Assembly: GCA_036971475.1 (NCBI GenBank)
Contig: JBAIZL010000001.1
Coordinates: 135,086,692 to 135,150,691 of the forward strand
Direction: 5' to 3'
Source of the DNA: Prosapia bicincta
Taxonomy: Eukaryota > Arthropoda > Insecta > Hemiptera > Cercopidae
Length of the DNA: 64,000 nucleotides
The notes under the pieces are model-generated. The model was not told the origin of the DNA. It saw only the letters and a list, made by a program, of their open reading frames with translations, and searched no databases. Position 1 is the stretch's first letter. Every line of letters starts with the position of its first letter. A program made the translations under genes and the position numbers. This document shows positions 58,206 through 64,000 of the stretch, one piece after another.

Positions 58206-59663
58206 ATCATGTATTTGAGAAACCCCATAAGTCCACCTTTTATCAAAAATGAGTTAGTACCACTAAATAGTTTATTTTACGTCCATCTACATGTCAGCGA
58301 GAAATAACATAAGTCCAATGCCTATACAGTGAGATAAAGACCCTCTGTTTGTCTAACGTATTGGAGAAACAACATTAGTCCAGGACTGATGTTTCTCGTT
58401 TACGCCACCAGGTGGTGTTCACTTGTTATTCTTTGTCAGCAGCTGCCACCTGGTATTGAGGTTACATTCTGTTTGTGACAATGTCAAGTGAAAAAAATTG
58501 TTTTGTTGATACTAAAAAAACGAAAAAAAGGGTTTAGAAATTTATCTTCGTATAAAGCAAATAAAATACGAAGATTTTAGGTGTCGCAACTAAGGGCCCC
58601 AATGAAGTCTCTAATATCATAATAAAGTCTGAAATATGAGACAAGTCAAGTCACTTCATATATTTTCCGATGGCCTCAGGTGCACAGAATAAAAACCATA
58701 CTATGATCCGACTAATGAGTGCGCTAACCGTCCTCAAGAAATTTGAAACAATTGCACAGTATTATTTTATTCGGGGCCATTCATTTTTGCCCTGCACTAA
58801 GAATTTTGCTGTATTAAAGAAAAAATTAAAAACATGTGATCGTATATTCACAATCAAAGAATATATTGAGACTATAGTGACTGCATCTGCAAAGGGTGTC
58901 TTAGTCCAATGACATTATTGACTTTAAGAAATGGTGGCCTCGCCATTACAAAAGGGCTATGTTGTCTGTAGAATCTTCTGGACGTGCTGTTCCAAAAGAT
59001 GAAAAGGTAACTTTGAAACCTAGCCAGTTCATGCAGTACTCCTATAGCAGTGACACTCCAGGATTGTTAGTAGCTAGAACTTTTATTGATGAGATATTGC
59101 TGCATCATTTCGACTGTTAAATTCCTGAGTTACAGAAGTAACTTTGCCAGCACATTCAGAAGGGATAAGAGCAATAGATTTTTAAAAAATTAAAGATATA
59201 AAAAAATTGTTAAATTACATTCCGCACGGAGAGGATGAAGAAGAATTTTATAATAGCATTTTCAAGTGGCCACCTACTGAAAAAGATGATGTCGATGGAA
59301 TAAATAATTCAATAAATAACTGACAATATGTTAAATACATTGTACAATAATAAATTATGTTTTTTATTCTGATACTAGGTTCATTCTTATAACATCCTCA
59401 ATATCCCAAAAAAATATTATTAATTATGAGATGATGCATTTGAGAAACAACACAAGTCCTGGAAATTAAAAAAATTTCTATAATATAAAAAATCACAAAA
59501 TGTATATAATAGACATACGAACACTTCAAATGAGTCTTTAAACTATTCTAAACCACCCTGAATTTTTTTGAAATTTTTATGTTGCATGATAATGGAAATT
59601 TTTTTATTTTTATTTACCGAAAATGTATTGTTGTGGACTTATGGGGTTTCTCAAATACGTGAT
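58206..59663 (+). mobile_element. DNA transposon with 26-bp perfect terminal inverted repeats and DUF7869-type relic
   Basis: GTATTTGAGAAACCCCATAA then GTCCAC at 58211-58236 is the exact reverse complement of 59633-59658, and the next five bases (ATCAT/ATCAC) also nearly match. Several subterminal GAGAAAY...AAGTCC-like copies (near 58311, 58375 and 59455) could be transposase binding sites. A broken coding region lies at about 58600-59325. The target-site duplication is not clear. Confidence 0.88.
58655..59325 (+). pseudogene. DUF7869-type transposon protein, broken C-terminal part
   Basis: The motif order follows the DUF7869 proteins common in arthropod genomes. Near 58660 is an FSDG then frameshift then SGAQNKNHTMIRLM, followed by LKKFETIAQYYFIRGHSFLP and LKTCDRIFTIKEYIE (58670-58912). 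After another break come DIIDFKKWWPRHYK and KPSQFMQYSYS (58913-59060), then KIKDIKKLLNYIPHGEDEEE near 59180-59250 and the end. Family knowledge links it to DNA transposons; the biochemical role is not known to me. Several frameshifts make it non-functional. Confidence 0.75.
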
Positions 59664-59891
59664 TCAATTAAATTTAATATGGGAGAAAAACGTTTTGCAA
59701 AATGAGGCAAGGTATGCAATACAGTTACTTCGTTCCATTTGGCTGGAAATAAATGATAATATATGAATTCATAAAACAGCTGATTTTATGTTATAGGTTA
59801 TGTGGTAAAACAGTTGCTTCAAGGCATAGGTTATGTTACTTTAATTATATTAATTGTAATAATATAATATAAAGTCACTAAAATGAAATTT

Positions 59892-60281
59892 TATTTTATT
59901 GGCCAAAGTAGGAAATGATTTTTAAAAATATTTGTTTATTTTACTAGTTTTCTAGTTTCTTGTTAATTAGCTCCAAGTTCCTTCTTGATCTTTATCAAGA
60001 AACTGACTCTAGCTCTGAAATGACAAGAAGTCGATACCGGATGATCAGTTTCCAGAAGTTGGTACTACACAGATTCCGCTCGATTGTACTTCAGTTTTCC
60101 TACAAACGATAGATATAATGCGTGGAAATATAAAATAATAGTTTAAAAGAAGGAGCATTGACTATGATTAATCTGTTTGTGGAGTAGGTCATGCGAGGAA
60201 AAGAGAATTACTGTCGTGGTAAATCTCATATCTAGGGAAGGAGTCGGAAACCCACGGCCTACAAGAGTCGTTTCTGCAGCC
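59892..60281. other. No gene seen
   Basis: AT-rich sequence between the SINE-like repeat and the hAT element. Confidence 0.4.
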
Positions 60282-60289
60282 ACCTATAG

Positions 60290-61657
60290 TTGGGTTCTCA
60301 AAACTGTTTTTGTCGAGGACCCCCAGAATTACTAATGTTGTCACTGCGGACCCCTACAAAAATAACCCTTACAATTTGTATTAATTTTGTCGTAATAACC
60401 ATTTGAAAGATATTTTTTTTTAAATAGAGAGAAGACATTTAGATTGGAAGAAAGCTGTCTAATCGTTTTGTACATATTTTTATGTATTTCTTGAATACAA
60501 TTGGAACAACTGAAATCTTACTATTAATTACAAACATTTACCAATTCTAATTTTAAATACCAAACATAAAATAAGCGAATGAACATTACATAGTTAAATA
60601 CCACTATTTCTTGGTATTTAAATACAACAGCAGGCGTTCTTGTTATATATGCTTTTAAAATAAAGATTGAAATATATTCCGCGGACCCCCAGCACCACAT
60701 CCGCGATCACACTTTGGCCGCGGACATACAGAAAGCAACTGGTGATCGCAACGCAACTTAAATTTGAGTTGCTATTTGAAATGTTGCTAGTCGGTTTACA
60801 CGATTGTTCATATAAAGTTGCTATTTTAGTTGTCAGTTATGTCGTCGTCAGAGGAAGATTGTCTATATTTTAAGAAAGAAACTAAAAAAAACGTTACAAA
60901 AAAAAATTCAGTGTAGGCCTAAACCTCTATAACGTTATGCATGCGAGACAAAGTCAATACATTGCTGTGTAAAATTCACGAAATTACCCAGACGATTTTT
61001 TAAACTAATATCGTATGAGCATTAGCTGTTACGACTACCTTTTAAGGAAAGTATTTTATAACATTAAGGAAAAAACAAATAATTGGCGAGAGAGATGGAG
61101 AAATAAATTTCAGCTTGAGAAAGATTAACAATAACACTCAGTTAAGGTTGATTGCTCATTTATGTATTTATTTTTACTTAAAATAACGTTATATTACAAT
61201 GAAATAAAAATAAGTTTTTAATCAAATGAAATTTGATAGTTCAAGTACCGATTTTATATATTTTGAACAAATTGTTGGTAATCATTCGTATCGTCTTGAA
61301 GTTGTTGGATACACAAATCATGACCAGAACCAGCATTATTTTATATCACTATAATAAAACACTATTCAAAGGAACAGATACACAAAAAATACAAATAAAA
61401 ATTATTATCATTTAAATACGGTATCATTCTTGAGAAACGCATCTAACACAACAAATACTGCTGGCAACTGAGCAACGAGTTTACAGCATGTCGTGACTGG
61501 AGCAACTCTAGTTTCTGTGTCACTCGTTAGTCGCGTTGCTGTCACTTCCCTATGAATATGTGTACGCAACTCCGTAAGCCGTGAAAAAGCAACTCACGTT
61601 TGTGTTGCGTTGCCGTCACCAGTTGCCTTCTGTGTCCGCGGCCTTTGAGAAACCCTG
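60290..61657. mobile_element. Non-autonomous hAT element (outer), host of a nested insertion
   Basis: Left end TTGGGTTCTCAAAACTGTTT then TTGTCGAGGACCCCC, right end TTTGAGAAACCCTG: the CAGGG(T)TTCTCAAA ends and GCGGACCCC subterminal pattern of hAT (Charlie-like) elements. Flanks ACCTATAG (60282-60289) and GTCTATAG (61658-61665) agree at 6 of 8 bases, as for an aged 8-bp duplication. No hAT transposase is seen. Confidence 0.75.
60716..61643 (+). mobile_element. PIF/Harbinger-like element nested in the hAT element
   Basis: Ends GGCCGCGGACATACAGAAAG and inverted GGCCGCGGACACAGAAGGCA are about 55-60 bp imperfect inverted repeats (both continue CAACTGGTGA...GCAACGCAA). TTT lies on both sides (60713-60715 and 61644-61646), fitting the 3-bp duplication of Harbinger. 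Inside, from the ATG at 60839, a frame reads MSSSEEDCLYFKKETKK, resembling HARBI1-type N-termini. Near 60985-61050, NYPDDF and YRMSISCYDYLLR match the FYRMSxxxFDxLL motif, with a stop between. The DDE catalytic core is deleted. Confidence 0.7.
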
Positions 61658-61669
61658 GTCTATAGCTCC

Positions 61670-62575
61670 GTGACGTAGCTCCAGTACTTCATTGCGGTCC
61701 ACCACATAAAGCTAGCTCGTTGAGCAGTTCTTTCACACTAAAATGAGTCTACACATATTTCCTGTGACACTCATTCTGCATTGATAATACAAGCATATTC
61801 ATTAATCGATTAGTCTATTGTTATTGTATTGAATGGCAGAAAAAGAATCCAAAATTATTCAGCTGAAATGAGGGTAAATCAAGCTAATGACAATACGAAT
61901 TAGTTTTCACTTATTTAAGATATTAATAAATAAATCAGTATTGAAAACAGCATTCTTAATTTAGTAACTTGCAAGCGGAAAATTCACGCGCTGATATTTC
62001 GCTTTGCGGATAATCCGGCGGTATTCTGTAGAATTATTATTAGAGAATAAGTTATAAAAGATCCTAACACACACATGTAGGCATATTTGCAATCTACGTA
62101 ATGTAATTTTATTTGTAAATGTAGTGTATATATTTATTTAGTGCAAATATATTACATTTGAAAATATTGTGCTAATTTTCTTGTTAACTAGTTCTATTAG
62201 TTTATTAATTTATTAGATTATACTTATTGTTGACTTGGCAGGTATTTTTTAACAAGGCTTTCGTTGACTTTTAGCAGATTTTATTGGTGGCAATTTTCTT
62301 ATTAAATGACTGATGGTAAGCAGTTTTATAACTAACTGATTGTATTTATTAAATTGAATGTTTCGTACATTATACAGAATAAATAAACACTACAAACTGG
62401 AACAAACCTTAGCTATTATGGAGCTTAAAGAGTCCCTCTCAGGTTCGCCATCGGTAAAATCACAATTTGCTAAGTATGAAGTAAATATTTAAATGAATCC
62501 AAAACTTTTGCAGAAAGATCTTATGTTACAAATACACATATAAAAAAATCTTAACTAACTTCTTATGACTATAAT
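61670..62575. other. No gene seen
   Basis: AT-rich sequence without a supported frame or RNA gene. Confidence 0.4.
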
Positions 62576-62584
62576 TCAAAACAT

Positions 62585-62770
62585 TCGCTCCTCTTACGAA
62601 GCTATTCCTCTACTTATATTCTACTGAGTAGATGGTTAGCTTCGTAAAAGGAACGATGGTTTTGAAACACGTCAGCAAGTAAGCCATTTCGTATTCACTT
62701 AGTTGAGTATTTTTAAGTTATAGTTAAATCAGTGAATTTAAGATGATTACATCAAGCAACTCTAACATTA
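62585..62770. repeat. Hairpin and flank related to the 39.4 kb foldback (family G)
   Basis: TCGCTCCTCTTACGAAGCTA at about 62587-62606 pairs with TTAGCTTCGTAAAAGGAACG at about 62637-62657. TTTTGAAACACGTCAGC follows, then a flank (ATTCACTTAGTTGAGTATTT, AATCAGTGAATTTAAGATGA) matching 39535-39610. Confidence 0.5.
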
Positions 62771-62814
62771 CTTGAGATGATTACTCTAATTGTCAAAATT
62801 TGAAAAGATATATA

Positions 62815-62850
62815 AAAGGAGAGTGTGCGCTAATAGAAGGAATTTTTTAA
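62815..62850 (+). mobile_element. SINE 3' tail fragment
   Basis: AAGGAGAGTGTGCGCTAATA then GAAGGAATT is the common SINE tail in plus orientation, without body or head. Confidence 0.75.
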
Positions 62851-62854
62851 AAAA

Positions 62855-63400
62855 TAAAACATTAGCCTTGATGTAAGGAAATCTTTATATATACTCGAGT
62901 ATAGAAGGGCACATATATACATTTTGTTTATATGAAGAAGGGAATTGAAGATAAAACTGGGGAAAGTGGAGTTGTGTGAACCGTGGAAGTTAGAGGGGGT
63001 TAAATGGAGAACTTTTGTTGGAGTACGTATTTACACAGTATATAAACTAAGGATGTGATGCGGAGGGGATGTTTCAAGTTGTATAATTTTGAAGGAAATT
63101 AAAAAGATTTAATTAAGCTGTATGAGGATTGTACACGTTGTTTGAAATTGATGGCGACAGGTTTACCAGATGCGGCTCCGGCAATAAATAAAACACTGCT
63201 TGTCAACCCTTCTACTCCCCATTTCCCATTCTTACTTCGTATTTAATCTTCAAACTTCAAAGTAGATTTTGGCAAAACAAATCATAGGCTTAGGTAGAAT
63301 GTAACCCGCGTCAATGTTTTTGTAAGGAATAATATTATCACACTAAAGAGAGTCTACCAACAAATTTAACCATATAAAAACTTGTATTTAATATATTCTT
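62855..63400. other. No gene seen
   Basis: Mixed AT-rich sequence with a G-rich stretch at 62950-63080; no supported frame. Confidence 0.4.
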
Positions 63401-63419
63401 ATATTAAACGTAAACACGA

Positions 63420-64000
63420 AAGAAACGTCAGTTGATATCGTAAAGTAACAGTCACAACAATGTAACGAGTTTAGAATAGTTGAGACTGTAGACTTAACCT
63501 TACAGCAATGTTGTGTTCTTGGGATTGAGAACGTCAGTTAGGTTCGAAAAGTAACAGTCACAACAATTTAACGAGTTTGGAATAGTTGACGTGACTGTGG
63601 GACTTGACCTTACAGCAATGTTGTGTTCTTGGGAATTAGAATGTCAGTTGGGATCGAAAAGTAACAGTCACACAATGTAACGAGTTTAGAATAGTTGACG
63701 TGACTGTGAGGCTTAACCTTACAGCAATGTTGTGTTCTTGGGATTGAGAACGTCAGTTAGGATCGAAAGGTAACAGTCACACAATGTACCGAGTTTAGAA
63801 TAGTTGAGACTGTGGGACTTGACCTTACAGCAATGTTGTGTTCTTGGGAATTAGAATGTCAGTTGGGATCGAAAAGTAACAGTCACACAATGTAACGAGT
63901 TTAGAATAGTTGACGTGACTGTGAGACTTAACCTTACAGCAATGTTGTGTTCTTGGGATTGAGAACGTCAGTTAGGATCGAAAAGTAACAGTCACACAAT
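63420..64000 (+). repeat. Tandem array, 106-110-bp unit, continues past right edge
   Basis: GTAACAGTCAC landmarks are at 63445, 63551, 63661, 63770, 63876 and 63985. The unit includes AATGTAACGAGTTTAGAATA, GTTGACGTGACTGTG, ACCTTACAGCAATGTTGTGT and GAGAACGTCAGTTAGGATCG. Two unit variants (GATTGAGAACGTC and AATTAGAATGTC) roughly alternate. Confidence 0.95.

Larger units (their letters stand above)
58077..59890 (-). mobile_element. SINE-like repeat, head type 2, split by a DNA transposon
   Basis: Left part 58077-58205 (TTCAGTCGTTAATAAAATAA, TTTTTCAAATAATAATTC) and right part 59664-59890 (AATATGGGAGAAAAACG, GGCAAGGTATGCAATACAGT, AAAACAGCTGATTTTATG) join into the layout of the 30.0 kb copy once the transposon is removed. 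Confidence 0.7.

Overview
The window is about 64 kb of AT-rich eukaryotic DNA, most likely from an insect with a large, repeat-dense genome. A hemipteran would fit, but that is inference. The support is interstitial TTAGG (the insect telomere motif), Penelope-like elements (PLEs), an endonuclease/RT/RNase H non-LTR retrotransposon, tRNA-headed SINEs, relics of hAT, PIF/Harbinger, pogo-like and DUF7869-type DNA transposons, long CA/TA microsatellites, and almost no open host coding sequence. I see no rRNA gene, CRISPR array or bacterial operon. Layout: 1-773 (minus) is the one convincing intact protein gene, the first 257 codons of an uninterrupted secreted matrix metalloproteinase that runs off the left edge; two exact 22-bp repeats lie just upstream. 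1.7-2.6 kb holds a decayed coiled-coil reading frame inside a tandem duplication. 4.07-4.8 kb is a 68-bp tandem array between inverted repeats. 6.1-7.9 kb is a broken PLE (RT plus GIY-YIG) followed by a 378-bp near-perfect foldback whose two arms each carry a hammerhead ribozyme. 9.9-10.6 kb is a TTAGG-rich composite satellite. 11.4-11.9 kb is a LINE 3' relic. 13.0-16.6 kb is a field of 38-bp and 126-bp arrays plus a TG microsatellite. 19.4-19.9, 29.3-29.65, 45.1-45.3 and 48.6-49.0 kb are PLE fragments with hammerheads. 24.4-25.6 kb is a 173-bp satellite with dimeric higher-order structure. 26.1-26.6 kb is a pogo/Tigger-like non-autonomous element. 31.0, 33.2, 53.0 and 63.4 kb are four further unrelated tandem arrays. 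35.2-36.0 kb (minus) and 41.2-45.0 kb (plus) are members of one RNase H-bearing LINE lineage, the second nearly full length and embedded in a TA microsatellite. 58.2-59.7 kb is a DUF7869-type transposon inserted in a SINE-like repeat. 60.3-61.7 kb is a hAT element with a Harbinger relic nested inside it. The most interesting system is the set of PLE-linked hammerhead ribozymes: at least five sequence types share a very short palindromic stem III (suited to dimeric action) and the same one-nucleotide insertion before stem II. In two families the end of the GIY-YIG reading frame lies inside the ribozyme: one stops on the UGA of the CUGAUGA core, and the other reads through the CUGAAGA core as Leu-Lys-Lys and stops in the stem II tetraloop. 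Everything here was read by eye. Repeat-family names, structures and ages need covariance-model and database searches.
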